From Telluribacter roseus (GTDB lineage Bacteria > Bacteroidota > Bacteroidia > Cytophagales > Spirosomataceae), in the NCBI RefSeq assembly GCF_017355915.2, contig NZ_JAFEUV020000008.1, positions 186,001 to 250,000 of the forward strand: a stretch of DNA of 64,000 nucleotides, read 5' to 3'. The number at the start of each line of letters is the position of its first letter. Position 1 is the stretch's first letter. Positions 36,839-45,445 of this stretch are shown here, in pieces. The position numbers and the translations under genes are program-made. Below the pieces are notes generated by a model. It ran no database searches, was not told where the DNA came from, and saw only the letters and a list, made by a program, of their open reading frames with translations.

Positions 36839-38059
36839 TTATAGCTTGTTACGCTTCATTTGCTTCAGGGTACTCTCAAAATCTTTTGCCTCCTCGAGGT
36901 TGAGGTCCTGCGCAAGGGTTAGGGCCTGTGTCTGTGCCTCAATCGCTTCCTGCCGGTTGCCCTGCTTGTAGAGGAGCGAAGCATACTGGTTCAGTATGTG
37001 GGGGTTCTGCTCTTTCTGGATCAGGCCCGCCATGCAGTCACATATCCGGGATAGCTTGTCTTTGTTGATGTGGTTGATGTAGGTCCAGCAGAGAGAGCTA
37101 AGCCGGTCCTGGGCCTTTTTGTAGGCTTCCGGGTTGTGCTGTTGGGTTTCTTCGGTGAGGTAGGGGGTGACTTCTTCCTGCAGGTACCGCTCCGCCGACT
37201 GGGTTAGCTTATCCAGCTTTTTGGTCTCGGTATAAAAGCCTATTTCGTACCTGGTTTTCAGCTCACGGGCAGCTCTGGGTTCTTCAATCTCATCCAGGTA
37301 GGCTAGAGTGCGCTGGAATGCCTCAAGGTCTTTTTTCTCCTGAGCCACGCGGATGCTATTACTGATAATAAACTCGAGCCGATTTTTGATGTTCGGCGTC
37401 TGCTTCTGTGTCAGCAACCACTCAAAGCCTTTGCCCCGGGCCCACTCCGTATTCTGAGCAATGAGCTTCTGCCAATTGGGTACCTGGAGTGAGTCGGCGG
37501 GAGTGTCGGCCAGTACCTGTTCCAGTTGCTCGTGGGTAGGCAGGTTGTAGATCCGCCGGAACTTGAAGTAGATAAGTAGCAGCTCCGCGTCTCTTCTTCC
37601 TTGGTCGAACGCTTCTTTATATAAACTATATACCAGACCGTTTTCGGTAGTGCGGAAGGCGCGGTCGGCCTCGGCCAGAAACTCGTGTACAGGCCGGAAG
37701 CCGACAAACTGGTGTACTACTTTTCCCTCATGGTCCAGGAAGAGGCCCGTCGGGTAGGCTTTGACACTGTACTGGAGCGCCAGGGGGCGACCACCTGCTT
37801 CGGCATCCGCTTTGTAGCTGATAAAGAAGGAGTTCATTTTCTCGCCGACCTCTTTGGTACTGAATACCTGCCGGTTGAGTACCTTGCAGGGGCCGCACCA
37901 GATAGCATAGACATCTACAAAAATCAGTTTTTTCTCAGCTTTGGCCTTTGCCTTCACGTTTTCCCAGGAGCCTCTTTCAAACCTGATCTGGGCGGAGGCC
38001 GGAATACCAATGCATACTAAACATACTGAAAGCAAGAGGAGGTAGAGGGTACGAATCAT
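36839..38059 (-). CDS. Exported thioredoxin-domain protein with TPR-like C-terminus
   Basis: A 406-residue protein from the start at 38059, chosen because MIRTLYLLLLSVCLV begins a signal peptide ending ASAQ; the frame goes on to 38116 but that segment is not signal-like. A thioredoxin fold with redox pair Cys-Gly-Pro-Cys (YAIWCGPCKVLN) follows. The C-terminal 250 residues are helical TPR-like repeats. Periplasmic disulfide reduction, for example for cytochrome maturation or protein repair, is plausible. It lies downstream of the copper-type cluster on the same strand but a spacer of about 90 bases separates it, so joint transcription is possible and not certain. Confidence 0.8.
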   Translation of the reverse strand: MIRTLYLLLLSVCLVCIGIPASAQIRFERGSWENVKAKAKAEKKLIFVDVYAIWCGPCKVLNRQVFSTKEVGEKMNSFFISYKADAEAGGRPLALQYSVKAYPTGLFLDHEGKVVHQFVGFRPVHEFLAEADRAFRTTENGLVYSLYKEAFDQGRRDAELLLIYFKFRRIYNLPTHEQLEQVLADTPADSLQVPNWQKLIAQNTEWARGKGFEWLLTQKQTPNIKNRLEFIISNSIRVAQEKKDLEAFQRTLAYLDEIEEPRAARELKTRYEIGFYTETKKLDKLTQSAERYLQEEVTPYLTEETQQHNPEAYKKAQDRLSSLCWTYINHINKDKLSRICDCMAGLIQKEQNPHILNQYASLLYKQGNRQEAIEAQTQALTLAQDLNLEEAKDFESTLKQMKRNKL

Positions 38060-38150
38060 AGAAGAGTGGATAGTAAATAGGGTGATAGATAACATGGGCA
38101 AGTTAACAAAAACCATGAAACCAGCCCATGCACCCTCTGTTAACCCTATT

Positions 38151-39089
38151 TTAAAAAAGCCACGCTACCTGCACCAGCGCCCGTGACCGGGCTACCACGT
38201 GGCCTCCCGACAGGTTCTGAGCCAGGGGCCGCTGGGCCGTGATCCCCAGCATCCAGTGGTTGGCAAACAGGGTAGCGCCGGCCGTGGCATTCAGCAGGCT
38301 GCCGCCCGTTTCGGTTAGTAGTTTCTGATCCTGGCTACCGTGCGCCGAATGCTCCGCGTATACCCCCAGATGCGGCACCAGCGAAAGGTTGCCGAGTGAG
38401 AAGGTACGGTACAGCTCGGCCGTCCCGTACCACTGGTTGCCGAAGCGGTACCCCTGCGAGTTGGTTGTATTAAACTTCCGGGACACGTTGAGCGCCAGCC
38501 CCCATTTGTCCTGAGTAATAGTATAAAATGCGTTGGCGATAAAATCCGTGCTGCCGGTACCGGGCTGGAAGTTGGCATTGGCTACTTCCAGAGGATTCTC
38601 GGCGTTGTAGCGGAAACGCCCGGTCGGAAGCTTGATGCCTCCTCCTATCAGCAGTGTATGGTTAAAGCGCCGCGACTCGTCACTGTCCATAAATGTGTTG
38701 AGTACATTGTAAGAGGCCAGTACCGTAGCGTCGCCAAAGCCCTGCTGCTGCTTTACCTCCGAGGTAGTGATTTGCTCGTCGAATCGGTAGGGCAGAAACG
38801 CCAGCACCTGCACCCGCTTCACCGGAAAAAAACGGCCGTATAGTTCAGTGATACGAAACGTTTCCTGTGTATGAAGTACCTGGCTGGTAGGGTGGGTATC
38901 GAAGTGGAGGTACTGGTAGCGCACACCAGCCATAGCGCGATGCGCCTGCGGCATCATGCCGAAGTAGGAGCCCCCGTTGGCGCAGCCACACACATCACAC
39001 GAAAAGGCAATACCTGGGGCCAGCAACAGGACGAGCAGGAGGGGCAGTACGCACCAGCGCCTGGTGCGTAGGAGTATATAAGTAGTCAT
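38151..39089 (-). CDS. Outer-membrane barrel with Cys-rich mature N-terminus
   Basis: About 312 residues from the start at 39089 (MTTYILLRTRRWC), preferred since it precedes the signal peptide and the extra frame to 39131 is not signal-like. The mature protein begins with CDVCGCANGGSYFG, three Cys within six residues that could bind metal. The remainder is a barrel of 12 or so strands (for example FGDATVLASYNVLN, IGGGIKLPTGRF), ending in VQVAWLF, a typical outer-membrane terminus. It follows the di-haem gene by 42 bases. The Cys motif and context suggest metal export or import, an inference without proof. No known family member was identified for certain. Confidence 0.75.
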   Translation of the reverse strand: MTTYILLRTRRWCVLPLLLVLLLAPGIAFSCDVCGCANGGSYFGMMPQAHRAMAGVRYQYLHFDTHPTSQVLHTQETFRITELYGRFFPVKRVQVLAFLPYRFDEQITTSEVKQQQGFGDATVLASYNVLNTFMDSDESRRFNHTLLIGGGIKLPTGRFRYNAENPLEVANANFQPGTGSTDFIANAFYTITQDKWGLALNVSRKFNTTNSQGYRFGNQWYGTAELYRTFSLGNLSLVPHLGVYAEHSAHGSQDQKLLTETGGSLLNATAGATLFANHWMLGITAQRPLAQNLSGGHVVARSRALVQVAWLF

Positions 39090-39131
39090 AGTGACGTAGA
39101 GATCACGTAGAAGTGTTAGAATAAATAACAA

Positions 39132-40220
39132 TTAGAATGCATTGCCGATACCGGGGTCAGAGAGGCGACGGTCCCGGATAAACTGGTCGTCGTTCAGCGT
39201 TTTCAGGAAGGCTATGATGGCCTGCTTCTCGGTGGGGGAGAGCGTCAAGCCCCCTTTACCCGTGTCGTTTTTGAGGATGGGATCGAGTGTCAGGGAGCTG
39301 AACACGCTGTCCGTATAGTGATCCAGTACCTCTTCCAGCGTATAGTAGCGCCCATCGTGCATGTAAGGCGAGGAAAGACCTACGTTGCGCAGGCTGGGTA
39401 CCTTGAAGGTGTAACGATCTGTTTCGACCTGTGTAACGTCATATCGCCCCAGGTCGTTACCGGGCAGCGGCCGGAGGCCATTGTTCCGGAAGCTGTGGTC
39501 GGTAAATAGCTCACCGCTATGGCAGGAGCTACAGTGCTGCTTGAATAGAGTCAGTCCCTGCCGCTCCTGCGTGTTGAGGGCAGAGGCATCGCCCATGGTG
39601 TAGTAGTCGTAGCGTGAGGTAGCCGACACCATCGTGAGCATAAACTGCGACAGCGCCTTCATCATGCGCTCAGTAGTGATCTCGTCGCTACCAAACGCTG
39701 ACCTGAACCGCCTGGGGTAGTCAGGAGTCTTGCGGAGCTTATCCAGTACATTACCTACCTTTTCGTCCATCTCCACCTCATTTTCGATGGCATTGAAGGG
39801 CACAAAGTCCAGATCATGGACACCCCCGTCCCAGAAGAACACCGGGCTCCAGGCCATATTCTGTACGGACTGCGCATTGCGCTTACCCAGCCGATCATCT
39901 ACGCCGTGGCTGAGGTCGTGGCCGTGGTGCGTAAAGGCCGAAGCCTGCTGGTGGCAGGTACCGCAGCCAATGAGGCCATTGCGGGACAGGATACCGTCGT
40001 AAAACAGGAATTTGCCCAGCTCCACGCCCTCCGCCGTCAGCGGATTGGCCTGGAAATCGTACACCGGCTCCGGAAAGTGACGGGGCTTGGTCCAGTTGTA
40101 AGGGGTAGGCTTAGTAGCCGGCTCCGGTTCGGGGCTCTCCCGCTCGGGTTGGCAGGAGAGCAGAGTAAGACCAGTACCCATCAGAAAGCTGTACAGGGTA
40201 AGACGAAGTAGGCTTATCAT
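39132..40220 (-). CDS. Di-haem MbnH/MauG-like cytochrome c peroxidase family lipoprotein
   Basis: A c-type di-haem enzyme of about 362 residues. The start at 40220 gives MISLLRLTLYSFLMGTG and lipobox LLSC, so it is a lipoprotein; the frame extends to 40283 but the extra residues are not signal-like. Two haem motifs are seen, CGTCH and CSSCH. After the first, the protein has ASAFTHHGHDLSHG, and the second is followed by SGELFTDHSFRNNGL (in parts), as in the MauG/cytochrome c peroxidase superfamily. Being directly next to an MbnP-like gene (4 bases), it is best seen as an MbnH homologue, which oxidises a tryptophan of MbnP to kynurenine. A classical peroxidase role remains possible. Confidence 0.82.
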   Translation of the reverse strand: MISLLRLTLYSFLMGTGLTLLSCQPERESPEPEPATKPTPYNWTKPRHFPEPVYDFQANPLTAEGVELGKFLFYDGILSRNGLIGCGTCHQQASAFTHHGHDLSHGVDDRLGKRNAQSVQNMAWSPVFFWDGGVHDLDFVPFNAIENEVEMDEKVGNVLDKLRKTPDYPRRFRSAFGSDEITTERMMKALSQFMLTMVSATSRYDYYTMGDASALNTQERQGLTLFKQHCSSCHSGELFTDHSFRNNGLRPLPGNDLGRYDVTQVETDRYTFKVPSLRNVGLSSPYMHDGRYYTLEEVLDHYTDSVFSSLTLDPILKNDTGKGGLTLSPTEKQAIIAFLKTLNDDQFIRDRRLSDPGIGNAF

Positions 40221-40224
40221 ATCA

Positions 40225-41058
40225 CTAGTGGCTGTGGCTATGCATGTGGTCATAGCTGAACATGTTGACGTAGTTGTTGGCAATTGTTGTCGAAAACGGC
40301 GACACCATGACCGTCGGATTGGTGGCTAAGCTTACCTGAGCAGGACCGTTAAAGACTTTAAGTACATCTGCCAGCAGGTGTACTTCGGGGGAGGAGCTAG
40401 GCCCTACCTGCGCTTTATCGGAACCAAACTGGAGCCGTACGGTATGTATGTTATTAAAGGTAGGCGTGCTATACCCACCAAAGCCGCCGATATGGTACCT
40501 GAACTTGCGGTTGCCCGCGGCGTCGGCCGGAGCCTGCGGAGAAGTACCTTCCATTTTCAGGAATATATAGCCCGAGTTCCAGGACCAGTACATGCTGTTG
40601 CCTTCGTGTGAGGCATCCGCCGGGTCAAGTACTCCCGTACGTTTGCTGATGTCCGACACGGAGCGCAGACTATCCACACCCACCACAAACTCTACGCCCA
40701 CGTACTCTCCGGCGGGTACATTTTTCAGCTTCACAAACTGCGACTGCCGCTCCGCTTCCCGGATCAGGAAGTAGCTCGAGTCCTGCGGTACGGTATAGTG
40801 GGTGCCATCGGCGCGCAGTAGCTTGATGTTTGATACAAAGTAGTTGAGGAGGTCTACGGTGAAGCTTTCGCCCGCGGCATTCTGGTAGGTACCACTGCCG
40901 AGGACAACATTTTTGGTGCCGGCTACATTGTCAAATTCCAGCGTCAGCTCACCCGTACCGGTAGGAGCTATCTCATTAGAGTTGGTACAGGCTAGTAGAA
41001 GTGCCGAGAAAGCAAGGGCAGCAAAAAGACTATATATAAAGTAAGAGAGACCTTTCAT
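40225..41058 (-). CDS. MbnP-like copper-binding lipoprotein
   Basis: A 277-residue lipoprotein, with lipobox LLAC (Cys24). It matches the MbnP family: GELTLEFDNVAG-like first strand, NYFVSNIKLLRADG, and MYWSWNSGYIFLKMEG, which holds the protein's only two tryptophans (Trp158, Trp160) and is the likely site converted to kynurenine by the partner enzyme, followed by RYHIGGFGGY. In studied members this residue binds Cu(I). The protein ends in an unusual His/Met-rich tail, DHMHSHSH (270-277), another likely copper or zinc site. It precedes the MbnH-like gene by 4 bases. There are no methanobactin genes, as in most homologues. Confidence 0.85.
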   Translation of the reverse strand: MKGLSYFIYSLFAALAFSALLLACTNSNEIAPTGTGELTLEFDNVAGTKNVVLGSGTYQNAAGESFTVDLLNYFVSNIKLLRADGTHYTVPQDSSYFLIREAERQSQFVKLKNVPAGEYVGVEFVVGVDSLRSVSDISKRTGVLDPADASHEGNSMYWSWNSGYIFLKMEGTSPQAPADAAGNRKFRYHIGGFGGYSTPTFNNIHTVRLQFGSDKAQVGPSSSPEVHLLADVLKVFNGPAQVSLATNPTVMVSPFSTTIANNYVNMFSYDHMHSHSH

Positions 41059-41190
41059 GGTAATGCAGGTAATGTAATGAAGAAATAAAAAAAGAGTAGT
41101 ACCCGGCGCTAGTGGATAAGCCGGTCACGGTATAAGGCCGTGACAGCCACTACGCAGCAGGTGCATTTGATAAAAATAGAAAGGGAGATA

Positions 41191-41592
41191 TTAGGCTACT
41201 GATGGCGGATGAAAGATGTCATCAACGGCCGTAGAGACTACCAGAGAGGCAGTATACGAATAGCTGGGAGTAGGAAGATCCAGCACTTGTGTCTGGGGGG
41301 GCTGAAAGAGCGTTGGATGGTCCCATCCCTCCGCTACCTGAACAAGCAGGCTGTACATGAAGCTTTGCTCAGCCTGGCGTTCTTCCTGTTTGCGGCTGTC
41401 GGCCAGGCGCTTGGCCAGGTAGCATTTGCCGTTGCAGCGTAGCTGGGGCCGGTTGCGGTTGACGCACAGATTCTTGATGATGTAGTCGCGGCGAAGCTCG
41501 TAGTCAAGGTACAACAGGGGCATCACCCATGCTTTCACAAGCATCAGAAACAGTAAGCTCAGGGCCATCCATTGTCTGCTGAAGTCTTTCAT
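41191..41592 (-). CDS. Small membrane protein with CNGKC motif
   Basis: A 133-residue protein with a hydrophobic N-terminal segment (WMALSLLFLMLVKAWVMPLLYL) that is a signal anchor or uncleaved signal. It is followed by NLCVNRNRPQLRCNGKCYLAKRL, with Cys in LCVN and CNGKC as a likely metal or redox site, and ends in DDIFHPPSVA. Proteins with this CNGKC pattern and IFHPP end occur beside metal-related genes in Bacteroidota, to my recollection; no function has been proved that I know of. It is first in the cluster 41592-38151, 132 bases upstream of MbnP, with a -7 box just before. Confidence 0.65.
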   Translation of the reverse strand: MKDFSRQWMALSLLFLMLVKAWVMPLLYLDYELRRDYIIKNLCVNRNRPQLRCNGKCYLAKRLADSRKQEERQAEQSFMYSLLVQVAEGWDHPTLFQPPQTQVLDLPTPSYSYTASLVVSTAVDDIFHPPSVA

Positions 41593-41635
41593 TAAAGGAG
41601 TAACGCTACTTTACCCGGCGTCAGTATGTACGGCG

Positions 41636-41643
41636 CAAAGGTA
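41636..41643 (-). promoter_or_regulatory. -7 box of the CNGKC/MbnP cluster
   Basis: CAAAGGTA on the plus strand reads TACCTTTG, 44 bases before the start at 41592. A -33 TTG at the normal distance is absent. If real, it would drive the CNGKC gene and, by read-through, the copper cluster. Confidence 0.4.
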
Positions 41644-41682
41644 GTAACGAAATCCGGGGGAGCCTACCCTAGGTACTTTGTT

Positions 41683-42126
41683 TTACTTTTCAGGGGCAAG
41701 TACGGTACCGGGTTGTCGGATGGTACGGATAATCCAGTACAGCAGCAGACCGACTGGTCCCAGCATAAAGCAGAACAAGAGCGGTACCACGATCAGCCAG
41801 TGCGGCACCTCTCTTTCCTGCGCGTCGCGCAGCACCACACTACCCGCTACCAGGTCAAAAGCCAGGTAGTGGATCCAGCCCGCCAGCATAACCTCATCGC
41901 CTCCGTTCTGAAAAAGTCCTTTCACGCCCGCCAGCGTACTGAATGCTCCGAAATCTACCGGACCACCGCCAAACAGGTACAGGGCGTACAGTACCGCCAG
42001 CAGTACCGGTATCACAAAAGATCTCACCAGCCATTGTGTAAAGCGCCAGCGGGGCGCTACCGCCATAAGCAGCCACTGCGGCAGTACCAGCAGGTTAGCG
42101 ATCTGAAAAGCCTGATCGGGAGTCAT
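41683..42126 (-). CDS. ABA4-like membrane protein (DUF4281)
   Basis: A 147-residue protein with four membrane segments. The GWIHYLAFDLVAGSVVLRDAQ and VPHWLIVVPLLFCFMLGPVGLLLY sections (in parts) match the ABA4-like family, named for a plant neoxanthin synthesis protein. In bacteria the function is unknown, with carotenoid changes as one suggestion. No carotenoid genes are visible. A single gene, 90 bases from its upstream neighbour. Confidence 0.82.
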   Translation of the reverse strand: MTPDQAFQIANLLVLPQWLLMAVAPRWRFTQWLVRSFVIPVLLAVLYALYLFGGGPVDFGAFSTLAGVKGLFQNGGDEVMLAGWIHYLAFDLVAGSVVLRDAQEREVPHWLIVVPLLFCFMLGPVGLLLYWIIRTIRQPGTVLAPEK

Positions 42127-42216
42127 AGGATGAAGAGTAGGGGGTGTGACATGAGAAATTTACTTAAATAAAATGTATTGCAGCAATAGATAAATAGTAA
42201 AGTAATCGCTACCTGA

Positions 42217-42945
42217 TTAACGGCCTCTAAATTGATAATGTAGTTGCAGGCTGGTACCTGCCGACATAGTAAAGTGATAGCCGCCTGCAATGCCAATTCC
42301 GGGGTAGTAGGGGGTATATCCCTCACCAAACAGGCGGTAGTGATAGTTCAGGCGGGTAACCCAGCGGAGCATCCAGCGGGACTGCGGAAAAAAGTCAAAA
42401 GCAAAGTAAGGCTCCGCCCCAACGCCTATGTTGTTGACGAGGCGGCGCTCCGTATAGTCACCGTAGGTAGGGCCCGCATAGCGGAGGTCGGTGCGATACT
42501 GGCAGAAGGTGACGATACCAAGTATTCCAAAATGGGTTCGCTGCCGATCGCCGGTTGCCCGTTCCCTGCCTGCCTTTAGATACCAGCCATTGATCTGGTT
42601 GGCCTCCTCTACGCCGCTCGGATAGTTGATCGTTAGGTGGGTGTAGCCAAGCAAGCCAGTCAGGTGGTAGTACCTATCTATTCTTTTACGAAACGTAACC
42701 TCATAAATACCCCGGTTACGCTGGGTACCATTGGCATACTCAATAACAGGAGCTTTATTACCCTGCAGCCAGAAGGGAATATTCTTGAATACGTCTATAC
42801 CTACCGAATACTCTCTGAAAGTAGGGGCGGTTGGGGTACTTTTTGAGCTGGTATCAACCTCAGTTACTTGCCCATGGACTACTTGCCCAATCAGGAAGTG
42901 GAGCCACAGCAGCGTCCAAAGTAGTGCATGTATATTTTTCTTCAT
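42217..42945 (-). CDS. Secreted barrel-like protein of unknown function
   Basis: About 242 residues. The GTG at 42948 is the furthest start, but the ATG at 42945 fits better, giving a TGATG overlap with the stop of the upstream gene, and MKKNIHALLWTLLWLHFLIG is a signal peptide ending near HGQ. The mature part alternates strands rich in aromatic residues (YHLTGLLGYTHLTINYP, YFAFDFFPQ, GIAGGYHFTMSAGTSLQLHYQF in parts), consistent with a beta-barrel. No family is recognised. Coupling with the lipoprotein gene indicates a pair. Confidence 0.7.
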   Translation of the reverse strand: MKKNIHALLWTLLWLHFLIGQVVHGQVTEVDTSSKSTPTAPTFREYSVGIDVFKNIPFWLQGNKAPVIEYANGTQRNRGIYEVTFRKRIDRYYHLTGLLGYTHLTINYPSGVEEANQINGWYLKAGRERATGDRQRTHFGILGIVTFCQYRTDLRYAGPTYGDYTERRLVNNIGVGAEPYFAFDFFPQSRWMLRWVTRLNYHYRLFGEGYTPYYPGIGIAGGYHFTMSAGTSLQLHYQFRGR

Positions 42946-43412
42946 CACTGATTCTGGATTTGGATGTATATGCCTCTTAGAGCATAATGTCCGGGTTCCC
43001 GTGAGCCCAGGTACGAGTGATATTCTACATGTACCTTTGGAAAGGTACTTCGGTAGTACGGTCCACGTTCCGGTGCTTTGATGTCATTATAGTAGCCACA
43101 TTTTTTACTTGTATCAAATACTCTTTGGTAGTAAAGAGTAAGAGTATCAACGTGGTCGGGAAAGTGGAAAAGAAAGGTAGTGCTATCCTGAAGCAGGGAA
43201 ATGGGAAATCTACTATAGGAGAAATATAGCGACATCGTATCCCTATTAAATATAGAGTCAGATTTAGCCCCCAATGCACTTATTCGTATCAATTGATCTT
43301 TTTGGGGTAGGCTTATTTCAACAAAGGGCTCGCCCATAGGACCGCAGTCGTAGCAACTAGTCGTGATCCAGGGTAGTGTCAGCAGGATAAGGATACGTAG
43401 AAGTTTAATCAT
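42945..43412 (-). CDS. Small lipoprotein of unknown function
   Basis: A 155-residue protein with lipobox ITTSC (Cys20) and a second Cys two residues on (CYDC). The remainder is rich in Tyr, Phe and Asp and likely folds in beta-strands. No recognised domain. Its stop overlaps the start of the barrel-like gene, so the two are made together; a lipoprotein-barrel pair in the outer envelope is the simplest reading. Confidence 0.72.
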   Translation of the reverse strand: MIKLLRILILLTLPWITTSCYDCGPMGEPFVEISLPQKDQLIRISALGAKSDSIFNRDTMSLYFSYSRFPISLLQDSTTFLFHFPDHVDTLTLYYQRVFDTSKKCGYYNDIKAPERGPYYRSTFPKVHVEYHSYLGSREPGHYALRGIYIQIQNQ

Positions 43413-43465
43413 ATATGTTCAGATAGGAGGAGGATATAAATAAGAAGAGTAAGGCCGGTACAGGT

Positions 43466-43816
43466 CTACTTACTCTCCTTCAGGGTACGTCCCAGCAGAG
43501 CACCTACGAAAGCACCTGTCAGCGTAGGGAATATACCCATATAAGTCGTAAACTTGGCTATTCGTGGATCAGTGGCAACCACTATGTCGCTGTTGCTGAA
43601 TAGCGAATAGGCTACCAGCAGGGTAAGTACCTGAACCAGCGCCAGCACCCAGCCCTTACGAGGCTGCAGCCATCCAAGCCCGAAGCTTAGAAGAACATTG
43701 ATAAAAAACGGCAGGTGGACCGTCGTACTCTTGAAGCAGACCATGGCTATGATACCACCGCTTACAACTGCTACGGGCAGCTGACGTACCAGGTCCGGAG
43801 TGAAGAATGGTTTCAT
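43466..43816 (-). CDS. Four-helix membrane protein of unknown function
   Basis: A 116-residue hydrophobic protein with about four membrane segments (VAVVSGGIIAMVCF, FINVLLSFGLGWL, WVLALVQVLTLLVAYSLF, FPTLTGAFVGALLG). No family recognised. It begins a minus-strand run together with the lipoprotein and barrel genes (53-base gap) and may be part of the same transcript. Confidence 0.68.
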   Translation of the reverse strand: MKPFFTPDLVRQLPVAVVSGGIIAMVCFKSTTVHLPFFINVLLSFGLGWLQPRKGWVLALVQVLTLLVAYSLFSNSDIVVATDPRIAKFTTYMGIFPTLTGAFVGALLGRTLKESK

Positions 43817-44153
43817 CAGATATGATTTAGACGTATGAATATTACCAGTTGGTAAATAATTGATCAGGACAAAGGTAAAAAAGCGTTCCAGTAATCCTTG
43901 CCCACAAGTTGCGTAGTACAGGGGCAGGAACGGATTTTATAGCCTTTTTCATCAACCCGGAAATCCGGTAGTGGTGACAAAAAATCAGAACAGACGTGAG
44001 GAAAGAACAGGTTACATTCCTCCTGAAAAGTAAAATCTCTATCTTTGGACTTTGAACAATAAGAGCGGGAGTAGTCCGTTTATTGTCAGAAGTTGTTTTG
44101 AAATGTATTGATACGTACCATTCAGTCTTAAACTTTTCACTTTTATTGTTTAT
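43817..44153. other. Divergent spacer before exbB
   Basis: These 337 bases separate the minus-strand membrane protein from exbB. A minus frame at 43842-44204 runs across the exbB start and has no family features, so I reject it. The last 60 bases before exbB are AT-rich as for a promoter. Nothing else was found. Confidence 0.5.
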
Positions 44154-44828
44154 ATGATGCTTCTTCAAGTCGACTCTACCATGGCAGCTCCGGCTGCAGA
44201 GCAAGGCCTTTCCGTCATTGACCTTTTGATGAAAGGAGGCTGGGTAATGCTTCCTCTTGGCTTGCTGTTTTTGGGAACTCTATTTCTGATCATTGAGCGC
44301 TTTCTGGCTATTACTGCCAATGGAAAGATCGAACAGGGTTTTGTCGATAACGTAAAAGACTTTATTCAGCAGGGTAACCTCAAATCAGCTGAGTCGCTCT
44401 GCCGTAACCAGCGTACCGCCGCCGGGCGTATATTCGAGCGGGCTACCGGCCGGATCGGCTACCCGATCAAAGACATTGAAACTTCTATAGAGAACGCGGG
44501 CCAGATCGAGCTGCAGCGGATGGAAGGTAACCTGCCTTACCTGGGGGTTATTGCCGGTATTGCACCCATGCTTGGTTTCGTAGGTACGATCTCGGGCATC
44601 ATCCGTATTTTCTACGATATCTCTATCTCCAACGACTTCAACATCAGTACGATCGCGGGTGGTATGTACGAGAAGATGATTACATCCGGAACGGGTCTGA
44701 TCATCGGTCTTATCGCCTACGCAGGTTATCACCTGCTCAACATGAAGATAGACCGCTTCGCGCTGAAGCTGCAGATGGCTGCTTCGGACTTCCTAGATGT
44801 ACTACAGAAGCCGGTAGCCTCACGTTAA
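44154..44828 (+). CDS. exbB: ExbB/TolQ/MotA-family proton channel
   Basis: A 224-residue inner-membrane protein with three membrane helices (about 25-48, 135-158, 172-195). It forms the pentameric channel that, with ExbD, uses the proton gradient to power TonB. Conserved features include GGWVMLPLGLLFLGTLFLIIERF (in parts), the PYLGVIAGIAPMLGFVGTISGII region and TGLIIGLIAYAGYHLL near the end. It precedes exbD by 68 bases on the same strand. This is the likely energy source for the SusC transporter of the window. No tonB gene of standard form is adjacent. Confidence 0.92.
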   Translation: MMLLQVDSTMAAPAAEQGLSVIDLLMKGGWVMLPLGLLFLGTLFLIIERFLAITANGKIEQGFVDNVKDFIQQGNLKSAESLCRNQRTAAGRIFERATGRIGYPIKDIETSIENAGQIELQRMEGNLPYLGVIAGIAPMLGFVGTISGIIRIFYDISISNDFNISTIAGGMYEKMITSGTGLIIGLIAYAGYHLLNMKIDRFALKLQMAASDFLDVLQKPVASR

Positions 44829-44896
44829 TCGTAGGTACTTTGTATAGCGAAGAAAGCGAATTACCTAACCAGTTAACTCTCTAATACCTAAGTTAG

Positions 44897-45289
44897 ATGA
44901 AAATACGTCGGAAGAGTCGGTTTGCGCCGGAAGTGTTTACGCACTCGCTCAACGATATCATGTTTTTCCTGCTGCTGTTCTTTTTGATCATCTCCACGAT
45001 GGCCAATCCGAACGTTATCAAGCTGCTCTTACCCAAGGCCGGTTCATCACAGCAGGTATACAAGAAGCAGATCACGCTGTCGGTAGATGCCGATAAAAAC
45101 TACTTCATAGATAAGGACCCCGTACCGTTTGAGCAGCTGGAAGCCCAGCTACAGGGCGTCTTTGCCAATGTACAGGAGCCTACTGTGGTACTGCGTGTGG
45201 ATAAAAATCTGGCCGTACAGGATCTGGTGGATGTACTGGAACTGGGAGCCCGTCAGAACATCAAGATGGTAATGGCCACCGCCAGGTAG
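44897..45289 (+). CDS. exbD: ExbD/TolR biopolymer transport protein
   Basis: A 130-residue protein with one membrane helix at about 21-39 that carries the conserved Asp of ExbD proteins (NDIMFFLLLFFLIIS, Asp20), the proton site. The periplasmic domain is a small alpha-beta fold. It works with ExbB to energise TonB or a Tol-type system. The helix-turn 'MANPNVIKLLLP' after it is a family mark. Only one exbD is present whereas some relatives have two. Confidence 0.92.
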   Translation: MKIRRKSRFAPEVFTHSLNDIMFFLLLFFLIISTMANPNVIKLLLPKAGSSQQVYKKQITLSVDADKNYFIDKDPVPFEQLEAQLQGVFANVQEPTVVLRVDKNLAVQDLVDVLELGARQNIKMVMATAR

Positions 45290-45310
45290 TACCTGAGCAG
45301 ATAAATAGTA

Positions 45311-45360
45311 AAGCCAGGCAGCCCGCACGAGTGTACTACGTGCGGGCTGCCTGGCTTTTA
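45311..45360 (+). terminator. Intrinsic terminator of exbBD
   Basis: A perfect 19-bp stem (45311-45329 with 45339-45357) around a 9-base loop, followed by TTTA. It is the longest terminator stem in the window and lies 22 bases after the exbD stop. Confidence 0.9.
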
Positions 45361-45445
45361 GGACTACCACTCTCTAAAGTCTTCTACTTTTAGAGGTAAA
45401 ATGCTCTTTTGCGCGTCTTTGGATAGTAAGGGTTACTAAATCCTT

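Noticed and set aside
43842-44204. A 120-codon minus frame overlapping the start of exbB
   Set aside because: It covers the exbB promoter and start, and has no family-like segment.
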